Shown here one piece after another: positions 57,761 to 64,000 of a stretch of 64,000 nt of DNA. This DNA comes from Enterococcus sp. 5H (GTDB lineage: Bacteria; Bacillota; Bacilli; Lactobacillales; Enterococcaceae), in the NCBI RefSeq assembly GCF_028128615.1, contig NZ_AMDP01000002.1:528245-592244 (forward strand), in the 5' to 3' direction. Positions within the stretch are counted from its first letter, which is position 1. Every line of letters starts with the position of its first letter. A program made the translations under genes and the position numbers. The notes beneath the pieces were generated by a model. That model worked only from the letters and a program-made list of their open reading frames with translations. It was not told the DNA's origin and did not search any database.

Positions 57761-59268
57761 GGCTCTATACTTTCTGATGTTGGTGAGAAGTCACTGGCAT
57801 CTTTTTTAATGCAAAATAGTAGAAAAGACACCTCGATATCCTTTAGAATTAAGTCGACTAAAACCAATCAAAAGGAGGAAATCAAGATGTCCTATACAAA
57901 TCTTATCAAAGAAACGCTAGATATTCTAGACTTAAACATCACTTTTAATGAAATTTGCTTAAAAAAAGAACGAATTAAAGGAAGAATCTGCCAAGTCTTC
58001 TCTGGTACGCTTGATTATTCTGCTCCTGTTTGTCCTCACTGTGAGGGAAACGAAAAGGGGACAATTATCCGTTGGGGCTTTACCAGCTGTCTGATTTTAT
58101 TGAATGATGTCTCTGAGTATCAAACCTATTTACGCTTGAAGAAACGTCGTTTCTTCTGTCACTCCAGCAATCGATCGTTTGTTGCTGAGACGAGCCTTGT
58201 TGAAAAACATTGTTCGATTTCAACTAAAGTGAAGCTATCCATTGCTGATCGGCTCAGAAAAGTCACGTCTATGAGTGAAATCGCGCGTCAAAAGAAGGTT
58301 TCCGTTTCCTCTGTGTATCGTGTCTTGAAACGCTTTTATGAACCGAAGAAAATCAATCGGCTGAGTTTACCTGAAGTCCTTTGTTTTGATGAATTTAAAT
58401 CCGTTAAGCAAGTCGCGGCGTCTATGAGTTTCATCGTGATGGACGGTCAAACAAAGCAGTTAATTGATGTCGTTGAAAACCGCCAACTTCCTTTTCTAGA
58501 GCGTTATTTTTCACGATTTCCTTTGTCTGTTCGTAAAAAGGTAAAACATATTGTTTGCGATATGTATGCCCCTTATTTTTCTCTCGTCAAAAAATTATTT
58601 CCGAGGGCTCAGATTATTCTTGATCGCTTTCATATGGTCCAACTCATCAGTCGAACCTTTTTAAAACACCGTATTCAACGAATGAACACCTTTCTTCATC
58701 AGGGAAATACAGATGCGAAAAAGTATCGACACTTGAAGAAATACTGGAAACTCCTTCAAAAAAATCAATCAAAGCTTGATTTTGAAAAGCGCCTCTGGCG
58801 TTCTTCATTCCGCGCTTATTTAACTGAAACAGAAGTCGTTGATCGATTACTTGCGTATGATGACGAATTGAAAAGTGGCTACACCTGTTATCAGGACTTT
58901 CTTTATGCCGTACAGACAAGAGATTTCGCTCGGTTTTATGCACTATTAGACGAAGATTTCCGCTGTCTTCCTGCCTACTATCAAACGACTATTTCTACTT
59001 TTAAGAAGTACCAAAATGAAAGTAAACATGCGCTAGAATTGCCTTATTCTAATGGACCATTAGAATGTTTAAATAATCATATTAAAGTGTTGAAGAGAAA
59101 TGCTTACGGATTTCGCAACTTTTACAATTTCAAATTAAGAATTTCTTTGTGTTTTGGCACCATTTTTTTTCAGGAAAACAAAAAACCTAGAGGAAAGTTC
59201 CTCTAGGAATCATACGAATCGATTTAATTCTTTGGATTTTCTTTACCAACATTAGTTGACAAAGAGCC
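57761..59268 (+). mobile_element. ISL3-family insertion sequence (1508 bp)
   Basis: Both ends start GGCTCT inward and share ATGTTGGT further in (left GGCTCTATACTTTCTGATG; right, reversed, GGCTCTTTGTCAACTAATG). It is flanked by the 8-bp direct repeat AAAACTTA. One transposase gene fills it and looks intact, so the element may still move. Perfect target duplication and a clean hairpin target suggest recent insertion. Confidence 0.92.
57887..59206 (+). CDS. ISL3-family transposase
   Basis: This is a 439-residue DDE transposase. An N-terminal zinc finger (CPHC at 49-52 with a later FCHSS) is followed by a helix-turn-helix (MSEIARQKKVSVSSVYRVLKRF). The catalytic domain has Asp in LCFDEFKSV, Asp in IVCDMYAPYF and the Glu in GPLECLNN. 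The length is usual for the IS1251/IS1476 type. AAAGGAGG lies nine bases before ATG 57887. A frame reaching back to 57683 crosses the element's end and is a shadow. A CCTAGAGGAA/TTCCTCTAGG hairpin overlaps the stop and may terminate its transcript. Confidence 0.93.
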   Translation: MSYTNLIKETLDILDLNITFNEICLKKERIKGRICQVFSGTLDYSAPVCPHCEGNEKGTIIRWGFTSCLILLNDVSEYQTYLRLKKRRFFCHSSNRSFVAETSLVEKHCSISTKVKLSIADRLRKVTSMSEIARQKKVSVSSVYRVLKRFYEPKKINRLSLPEVLCFDEFKSVKQVAASMSFIVMDGQTKQLIDVVENRQLPFLERYFSRFPLSVRKKVKHIVCDMYAPYFSLVKKLFPRAQIILDRFHMVQLISRTFLKHRIQRMNTFLHQGNTDAKKYRHLKKYWKLLQKNQSKLDFEKRLWRSSFRAYLTETEVVDRLLAYDDELKSGYTCYQDFLYAVQTRDFARFYALLDEDFRCLPAYYQTTISTFKKYQNESKHALELPYSNGPLECLNNHIKVLKRNAYGFRNFYNFKLRISLCFGTIFFQENKKPRGKFL

Positions 59269-59276
59269 AAAACTTA
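59269..59276 (+). repeat. Target-site duplication of the ISL3 element, right copy
   Basis: AAAACTTA, identical to 57753-57760. Confidence 0.85.
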
Positions 59277-59320
59277 TTATAGTCTTGTTCCCGGGTATTT
59301 ATTATTGTAAAGATCAAATT

Positions 59321-60793
59321 TCAAATTTCGTTTGGACCTTCAATCTCTACATCAGGAAATGAAATTGTAAAACTTGTTCCCTTCCCTTCTTCACTACTCA
59401 CACTAATTTTTCCTTTGTGTAAACGAACTAACTGCTCAACAATAGACAGACCTAAACCGGATTCACCATATTTCGTATTTTTTCTTGATGGGTCCACTTT
59501 ATAATAACGATCCCAAATATTTTGAACTTGTTCTTCTGACATACCAATTCCTGTATCTGAAATCGTAATAATGGTTTCTAAGTACCCTTTTTGTAACCCA
59601 ATTCGGATCTCACCATCTTGAGTGAACTGAATAGCATTTTGGATAATGTTTACCATAATCTGAACAAATCGGTCATAATCGGCATATACATCAATCGGTT
59701 GATCTGCTTCCAAAATTAGTTGGTCGTTTGCAGATTCCGCTTTTGCTTCTAATTGTGTCAGAATATTTTTTAAGGTTTGAGTTGCATCGAATTTTTTTAC
59801 AACAATACTAATTTGGTTTGTTCGGATTTTTTCGTAGTCTAAGTTTTCATTTACTAATCGAATTAATCGAGAAGTTTCATTCTGCATTAGTTTAATTGCA
59901 TTTTTTCTTTGGTCTCCAGGAATAGCATTATATTCCAAGCCTTCAAGCAGCCCATTAATGGTAGTTAACGGTGTTCTCATTTCATGAGATGCATCCGCCA
60001 TAAATTGACGACGACGATCTTCCTGACGATCAATTTCTTCTCTTGATTCTTTTAAAGACTCCGCCATTTTATTGAAGTCTTCAGCTAAATCATCAAACTC
60101 ATCTTTATCATGAGTAACTAATTTAATATCAAAGTTACCGCTCGTTATTTCTTTTGTTGCCTTTCTCATGCGATTAATCCGCTTCACTTGGAAACTTGCG
60201 AAGAAATAGCTCAAGATCAAACCGACAATACTCGATATAATAAAGCCCTTAAATAAATTCCCGGTAATAGCATTAACACTATCAGAGACATTTTTAGCTG
60301 GCTGCGTGATAATTAGTGCCCCAACAATAGTATTCTCATTTGACTGTGTATTGGTCAAAGTAACAGGCATCATAACATAAGATGACATATGCTTATTGCC
60401 ATAAATATCGTGATCTGTCGTAACATAAACCTGTTGCCCTTGCATCAATGCGTCCCAATTCTTTTTAACAATTGATTCATCCAGTTTTTCTCCATCTACA
60501 GGATATTGAACATCCATATTTTGATCGTAGAAAACAAACTGAACATCTTGCTCACTTAGCACACCTTCGAATAAACGAAATGAGTTATTTAAAACATCTT
60601 GATCGGTCATTGTAGGTAAACGATTAATCGAATCTTTACTCCGCCAGGCTGAAATAGCGTAACCTCTAAGCTGTTCATAATTCGTATCTTGGATTGTCTT
60701 TTTAGTCAGTTGGGTGAACGATGTCCCGACAATTAAAATAATCAGGATGATTACACCCCAAAAGGCTAATAGCTGTTGATATAAATATTTCAT
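59321..60793 (-). CDS. Sensor histidine kinase
   Basis: This is a 490-residue kinase with a first helix at about 10-30 and an extracytoplasmic domain of about 130 residues. A second helix lies near 178-200, followed by HAMP, and HisKA with the phosphorylated His in DASHEMRTPLTT. The ATPase domain shows NIIQNAIQF, DTGIGM and GESGLGLS. It begins one base after its regulator's stop. It resembles ResE/PhoR-type kinases but I do not recognise a named enterococcal system. The convergent permease/ATPase-like pair could be a target or accessory sensor; the sequence does not prove it. Confidence 0.88.
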   Translation of the reverse strand: MKYLYQQLLAFWGVIILIILIVGTSFTQLTKKTIQDTNYEQLRGYAISAWRSKDSINRLPTMTDQDVLNNSFRLFEGVLSEQDVQFVFYDQNMDVQYPVDGEKLDESIVKKNWDALMQGQQVYVTTDHDIYGNKHMSSYVMMPVTLTNTQSNENTIVGALIITQPAKNVSDSVNAITGNLFKGFIISSIVGLILSYFFASFQVKRINRMRKATKEITSGNFDIKLVTHDKDEFDDLAEDFNKMAESLKESREEIDRQEDRRRQFMADASHEMRTPLTTINGLLEGLEYNAIPGDQRKNAIKLMQNETSRLIRLVNENLDYEKIRTNQISIVVKKFDATQTLKNILTQLEAKAESANDQLILEADQPIDVYADYDRFVQIMVNIIQNAIQFTQDGEIRIGLQKGYLETIITISDTGIGMSEEQVQNIWDRYYKVDPSRKNTKYGESGLGLSIVEQLVRLHKGKISVSSEEGKGTSFTISFPDVEIEGPNEI

Positions 60794-61513
60794 TTAAGCT
60801 ACTCCGGAATCGTCAAATTTATACCCTACGCCCCAAACAGTTTGAATTACTTGTGGTCCGACTTTTTCAATTTTTTGACGCAGTTTCTTTATATGTGCAT
60901 CGACTGTTCGTTCGTCACCAAAATATTGATAATCCCAAACCATTTCCAATAATTGTTCTCTAGAAAACACTTGTCTCGGTTTTTTCGCTAAAGTATAAAG
61001 CAGATCAAATTCTTTTGGTGTTAAACCATCAATTGGCTTATTGTCTAAATAAGCTTCTCTGGTCTTAGTATTCATACGAAAATGTTCTGTCTCTACATCG
61101 AACTGTTCATCAGAACGTTCATTTCCATCAGCTGTATGGTCTCCAATTTCAGAACGGCGATGTAACGCTTTAATTCTAGCGATTAACGTCAATGGACTGA
61201 ATGGTTTTGTTACATAATCATCCGCCCCCATTTCCAAGCCAATCACTTGGTCGCTTTCAGAATCTCTAGCTGTTAACATAATAATCGGTACTGTATTAGA
61301 AATTTTCCGAACTTCTCTGCAGACAGACATACCATCCATTGTCGGTAAATTTAAATCAAGTGTAATCATATCCCATTTATCAGGATTTTCTAAAAAAGCA
61401 TCCAGCCCTTCTTTTCCATCATACTTAAATGTCGCGTCCCAGCCTTCATTTAGGAAAAACATTTGCATCATTTCTGAAACGGACTCATTATCTTCTATCA
61501 TCAATACATTCAT
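60794..61513 (-). CDS. OmpR-family response regulator
   Basis: The 239-residue protein has a receiver domain with Glu7-Asp8, phosphoacceptor Asp53 (TLDLNLP) and KPFSP, a variable acidic linker (about 120-140), and a winged helix ending TVWGVGYKF. It is the first gene of the two-component operon; the kinase ATG follows its stop directly. Target genes unknown. Confidence 0.9.
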   Translation of the reverse strand: MNVLMIEDNESVSEMMQMFFLNEGWDATFKYDGKEGLDAFLENPDKWDMITLDLNLPTMDGMSVCREVRKISNTVPIIMLTARDSESDQVIGLEMGADDYVTKPFSPLTLIARIKALHRRSEIGDHTADGNERSDEQFDVETEHFRMNTKTREAYLDNKPIDGLTPKEFDLLYTLAKKPRQVFSREQLLEMVWDYQYFGDERTVDAHIKKLRQKIEKVGPQVIQTVWGVGYKFDDSGVA

Positions 61514-61570
61514 TATATTCTCGCCTCTTTCTTTTAAGACTCAAGTCTAAATAGGTTTATCGTCCTCTCT

Positions 61571-61599
61571 ATTATACTCTAAAAAAACCTTAGGACCAA
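61571..61599 (-). promoter_or_regulatory. Promoter of the two-component operon
   Basis: Minus-strand -35 TTGGTC (61594-61599), 17 bases, -10 TATAAT (61571-61576). Confidence 0.65.
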
Positions 61600-61626
61600 T
61601 AACTTCAATCTTTCTTCAAAAAAGCT

Positions 61627-61654
61627 TTGTCTTTTATTCAATCTTTGATAAGAT
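61627..61654 (+). promoter_or_regulatory. Promoter of the HAD phosphatase gene
   Basis: -35 TTGTCT (61627-61632), 16 bases, -10 TAAGAT (61649-61654), back to back with the two-component promoter. Confidence 0.55.
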
Positions 61655-61680
61655 TAAGACTGAAAGGACGTTGAGTATTC

Positions 61681-62454
61681 ATGAAAACAATTCAAGCAGT
61701 TGCTTTTTTTGATTTGGACGGAACACTACTAAATGAAAAATCAAAAATTACGCCCGAAATTACTTCAGCAATCAAAATGTTAAAAGATAATCATGTTTTA
61801 CCAATGATTGCGACAGGTCGAACGATTGTAGAAATTGAACCAATTATGCAAGACAGCGGTATTGATTCCGCTATTGTAATGAATGGGCAGTTGATCCAAG
61901 TCGAAGGGAAAAAAATCTATTCAGATGAATTTACGTACGAAGAATGTTTAAAAATGAGTGAACATGCAAAAAGGCTTGGTCATGAAATTTCTTACTACAA
62001 TGATCAGCAAATTTGGTGTTCAGGGCATAGCGAGATCCTAGCAAATGCCTATGCTTATATCCACTCTGATCTTCCAGTTATTGACCAATCTGATTTAAGA
62101 GATAAGACAGTTAATATGATGTTAGTACTTTCTGAAGATGGTGATGCTCATTACTTAGAACATTTCCCGGAAATGACATTTTATCGAAATGGTCCATTTT
62201 CCATAGATACAGTTCGAAAAGGTGTTTCTAAAGGTTCAGGCGTACAAAATTTATTTAAATCATTAGACCTACCCCAAGTCCCTACTTTTGCTTTCGGTGA
62301 TGGTATTAATGACCTTGCTTTATTTGATGCATGTGACCATAAAATTGCTATGGGAAATGCTCGTACAGAGTTAAAAGAACGTGCCAGTTTTATCACCAAA
62401 AATAACACGGATGGCGGCATCATTCATGCCTTAAAACACTTTTCTTTAATTTAG
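61681..62454 (+). CDS. Cof-type HAD-superfamily phosphatase
   Basis: The 257-residue protein has the HAD motif I FFDLDGTLLN (nucleophile Asp11, acid Asp13), motif II IATGRT, a large type C2 cap, motif III lysine in RKGVSKGSGVQNL, and motif IV FGDGINDLALFD. Cof-type members remove phosphate from sugars, nucleotides or cofactors such as PLP or FMN. The substrate is not evident. AAGGACG precedes the ATG. The IS150-group element lies 27 bases behind its stop. Confidence 0.87.
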   Translation: MKTIQAVAFFDLDGTLLNEKSKITPEITSAIKMLKDNHVLPMIATGRTIVEIEPIMQDSGIDSAIVMNGQLIQVEGKKIYSDEFTYEECLKMSEHAKRLGHEISYYNDQQIWCSGHSEILANAYAYIHSDLPVIDQSDLRDKTVNMMLVLSEDGDAHYLEHFPEMTFYRNGPFSIDTVRKGVSKGSGVQNLFKSLDLPQVPTFAFGDGINDLALFDACDHKIAMGNARTELKERASFITKNNTDGGIIHALKHFSLI

Positions 62455-62537
62455 CAAATAAAAAAATCCCACTTCTTATTTTGTAGTGACCCCAAGAAGT
62501 TAGACTTTTTGTAGAGTGGATTTCTCCACTCTATTTT

Positions 62538-63374
62538 TTATGCAGTTTTTTGATTGAAATGTCGAAATTCTACTGGGCTTTTCCAGTTAAGTTTTTCTTT
62601 GATTCTATAATGATTGTAATAATGAATATAGTTCTCAATGGCTTGTCGTAACTCATTTTGACTTTGATAAACTTTTCCATAATACAATTCTTGCTTTAGA
62701 ATACTGAAGAAATTCTCCATAGGAGAATTATCTAAGCAGGTTCCTTTCCGAGACATACTTTGAAAGATACGATTATCCTTTAATGTTTGTATATAGGTGT
62801 TCATTTGATAAGCCCAGCCTTGATCAGAGTGGAAGGTGCGACGATAGGGACAATCATTTGTTTGAGAAATTGCTTCTTCTAGCCCTGCCATAACTGTTTT
62901 ACCATTTGGTTGAGTAGAAAAGCTGTAACTTAGAATTTCACTGTTATACATATCCATAAACGGATCTAAATATAGTTTTTTCTGTCGAAGAATGCCCGCA
63001 TCATCTGTTTCATAGTATTTAAATTCAGTTGTATCCGTCGTAATTTTTTGATGAGAGACCGAAGTTTTGAATCTTCGATGAATCAAGTTTTTAGCTACTT
63101 TCCCAACAGTTCCTTTATATGAATTATATTTCCTAGATTTCTTGGTAAATGCTTTGACTTGTAACTGTAGCTTTTGAATTAATCTCTGTACTTTCTTTTT
63201 ATTTACTTGATATCCACGTCGTTTCAATTCCTGTGTCATTCTTCTATAGCCATAATGTTGATGTTCCTTACGAATCGCTTGAATTTCTTCTTCAATCATT
63301 TGTGTTGAAGTTGTTCTGTCGAAGCGTTTTTGCCAGTACATGTAAGTGGCTTTTGGAAACCTTAGGGTTTCCAA
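62538..63374 (-). CDS. IS3-family transposase OrfB (catalytic part)
   Basis: The OrfB frame carries the rve integrase core: Asp in TTDTTEFKYY, Asp in FHSDQGWAYQ and the Glu in SPMENFFSILKQE, preceded by HTH_21-type KEHQHYGYRRMTQELKRRG. From TTG 63374 it gives 278 residues. The open frame continues upstream of this TTG into the end of OrfA, as expected when the protein is made by -1 frameshifting as an OrfAB fusion. The three catalytic residues are present and no stop interrupts it. Confidence 0.9.
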   Translation of the reverse strand: METLRFPKATYMYWQKRFDRTTSTQMIEEEIQAIRKEHQHYGYRRMTQELKRRGYQVNKKKVQRLIQKLQLQVKAFTKKSRKYNSYKGTVGKVAKNLIHRRFKTSVSHQKITTDTTEFKYYETDDAGILRQKKLYLDPFMDMYNSEILSYSFSTQPNGKTVMAGLEEAISQTNDCPYRRTFHSDQGWAYQMNTYIQTLKDNRIFQSMSRKGTCLDNSPMENFFSILKQELYYGKVYQSQNELRQAIENYIHYYNHYRIKEKLNWKSPVEFRHFNQKTA

Positions 63375-63382
63375 AATATCTT

Positions 63383-63943
63383 TTAATCGAAAGTGTCCTC
63401 GGAGGCTGTGAATGGTTCGCGCGATTCTTTCATTTTTTGTTCGTCCTCTAAACGCAGCCTCCTCAATTCTTTTAAATAGGCATTCTCAATTTTTAACATT
63501 CTATTTTCTTTTTCTAGTTTATCTAATTGAGATTGTTCACTGGGTAATAATGGCTGGGTTTCATTTCGTTTTTTCTTAGGCATTATAGGTGGACGTCCTT
63601 TCTGTTTGGAGAGTCCATCTATACCAAGATTCCGATATGTTTTAAGCCAATTCGCAATTAATGGTGGATTGTTCATTTTGAGAAGATTGGCCACTTCTTG
63701 ATAGGAGAACTCTGTAGTTAAATACAACTCTATCGCATCTAACTTAAATTGAACAGAGTAATTCTTACTTTTTCGACTACGAAGTAGTCCTTCTTCACCA
63801 AGTTCTTTATAGGCATTAATCCATTTCCTTATTTGAGAACTATTTTTAAACCCATATTTTTTTGCGAGAAACCGTGTACCTCCTTGACCAGATAAATAGT
63901 CATGGACAACCTTAAGTTTAAATTCAAAACTGTATTTTGCCAT
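63383..63943 (-). CDS. IS3-family OrfA (DNA-binding part)
   Basis: The 186-residue protein has two helix-turn-helix units (SFEFKLKVVHDYL...FLAKKYGF; SVQFKLDAIELYL...YQEVANLLKM) and a C-terminal leucine-zipper-like helix (LDKLEKENRMLKIENAYLKEL). It binds the element ends. Near its end the run of six A at 63433-63438 (CAAAAAATG on the minus strand) is a likely -1 slip site that joins it to OrfB. Confidence 0.9.
   Translation of the reverse strand: MAKYSFEFKLKVVHDYLSGQGGTRFLAKKYGFKNSSQIRKWINAYKELGEEGLLRSRKSKNYSVQFKLDAIELYLTTEFSYQEVANLLKMNNPPLIANWLKTYRNLGIDGLSKQKGRPPIMPKKKRNETQPLLPSEQSQLDKLEKENRMLKIENAYLKELRRLRLEDEQKMKESREPFTASEDTFD
63432..63439 (-). other. Probable -1 ribosomal frameshift site of the IS3-family element
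   Basis: A minus-strand run of six A followed by T lies where the OrfA and OrfB frames overlap. OrfB is in the -1 frame relative to OrfA and is open through this point. Confidence 0.65.
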
Positions 63944-64000
63944 ACAAAAAAACCTCCAAAAGTTAGATTTCCAGGTCTAACTTTTGGGGGTCGGCTCATT

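Larger units (their letters stand above)
57739..59300. terminator. Terminator hairpin split by an insertion sequence
   Basis: The left arm AAATACCCGGGAACAA (57739-57754) and right arm TTGTTCCCGGGTATTT (59285-59300) are perfect 16-base complements. Removing the 1508-bp element and one copy of its 8-bp duplication restores a 16-bp stem with a 14-base loop between the convergent genes on each side. In the present state the arms lie about 1.5 kb apart, so the hairpin can hardly form. Confidence 0.85.
62482..63998 (-). mobile_element. IS3-family (IS150-group) insertion sequence, about 1.5 kb
   Basis: The two tips read inward TGTAGTGACCCCAAGAAGTT (62482 on the plus strand) and TGAGCCGACCCCCAAAAGTT (from 63998 on the minus strand): TG...CA ends with a shared GACCCC-AA-AGTTAGAC core. 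It contains the usual pair of overlapping transposase frames on the minus strand. The target duplication cannot be judged, because only two bases remain after the right end. Boundaries are accurate to a few bases. Confidence 0.85.

Noticed and set aside
57683..57886. Upstream extension of the ISL3 transposase frame into the ATPase-like gene
   Set aside because: It crosses the element's left end and the terminator arm. A strong ribosome site and ATG lie at 57887.

Overview
The window is a low-GC Gram-positive chromosome of Enterococcus type. The evidence is an EbsA/EbsC pair, a PyrR-attenuated pyr operon, MprF with a partner hydrolase, LtaS, YlxM-Ffh, short enterococcal-style intergenic repeats, and a second-copy-like EF-Tu gene with streptococcal sequence signatures, as known for tufB of several enterococci. 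I do not claim a species. No rRNA, tRNA or CRISPR array was seen.

Layout. 1-4.9 kb: the 5' part of dnaG (cut by the window edge), a P-type ATPase and a lysozyme-like wall enzyme, all on the minus strand. 5-10.2 kb: an aminoacyl-phosphatidylglycerol hydrolase candidate with mprF, a PhzF-like protein and a small P-loop protein. 10.2-19.5 kb: tuf, khpA and rpsP, then accessory genes (acetyltransferase, flavin reductase, tag, a GntR/ABC export operon), then ffh, ylxM and a DUF523 gene. 19.6-28 kb: phoP-phoR facing pstS, which has a visible Pho box; two PLP aminotransferases; a lipoprotein, LysR and alpha-carbonic anhydrase group. 28-40.1 kb: a complete pyrimidine operon pyrR-P-B-C-carA-carB-K-D-F-E led by a PyrR attenuator. 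40.1-46.3 kb: rluD, lspA, a HEPN-like/CBS protein, fhs, a cold-shock gene, ebsA, an RNase H and ebsC. 46.4-52.5 kb: aroD, an MFS carrier, a YdiB-like quinate/shikimate dehydrogenase and an enoate-reductase-like flavoprotein, with a divergent LysR gene. 52.8-62.5 kb: an rRNA methyltransferase, ltaS, an FtsX-like permease with an ATPase-like partner that lacks a Walker A motif, an ISL3-family insertion sequence, a two-component system and a HAD phosphatase. 62.5-64 kb: an IS3-family (IS150-group) element.

The most interesting points are these. (1) The quinate/shikimate cluster carries an Old Yellow Enzyme-type reductase, suggesting reductive use of dehydroshikimate. (2) An ISL3 element sits in the loop of a 16-bp terminator hairpin, with an 8-bp target duplication. 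(3) A permease is paired with a catalytically incomplete ABC ATPase. (4) A HEPN-motif plus CBS protein is translationally coupled to lspA-rluD. (5) A 57-bp module occurs alone in the pyrR leader and again nested inside a larger intergenic repeat. (6) The tuf copy looks horizontally acquired.

Most intergenic gaps carry recognisable promoters or hairpin terminators. The only gene-free stretch above 300 bases is the pyrR leader (39634-40101).
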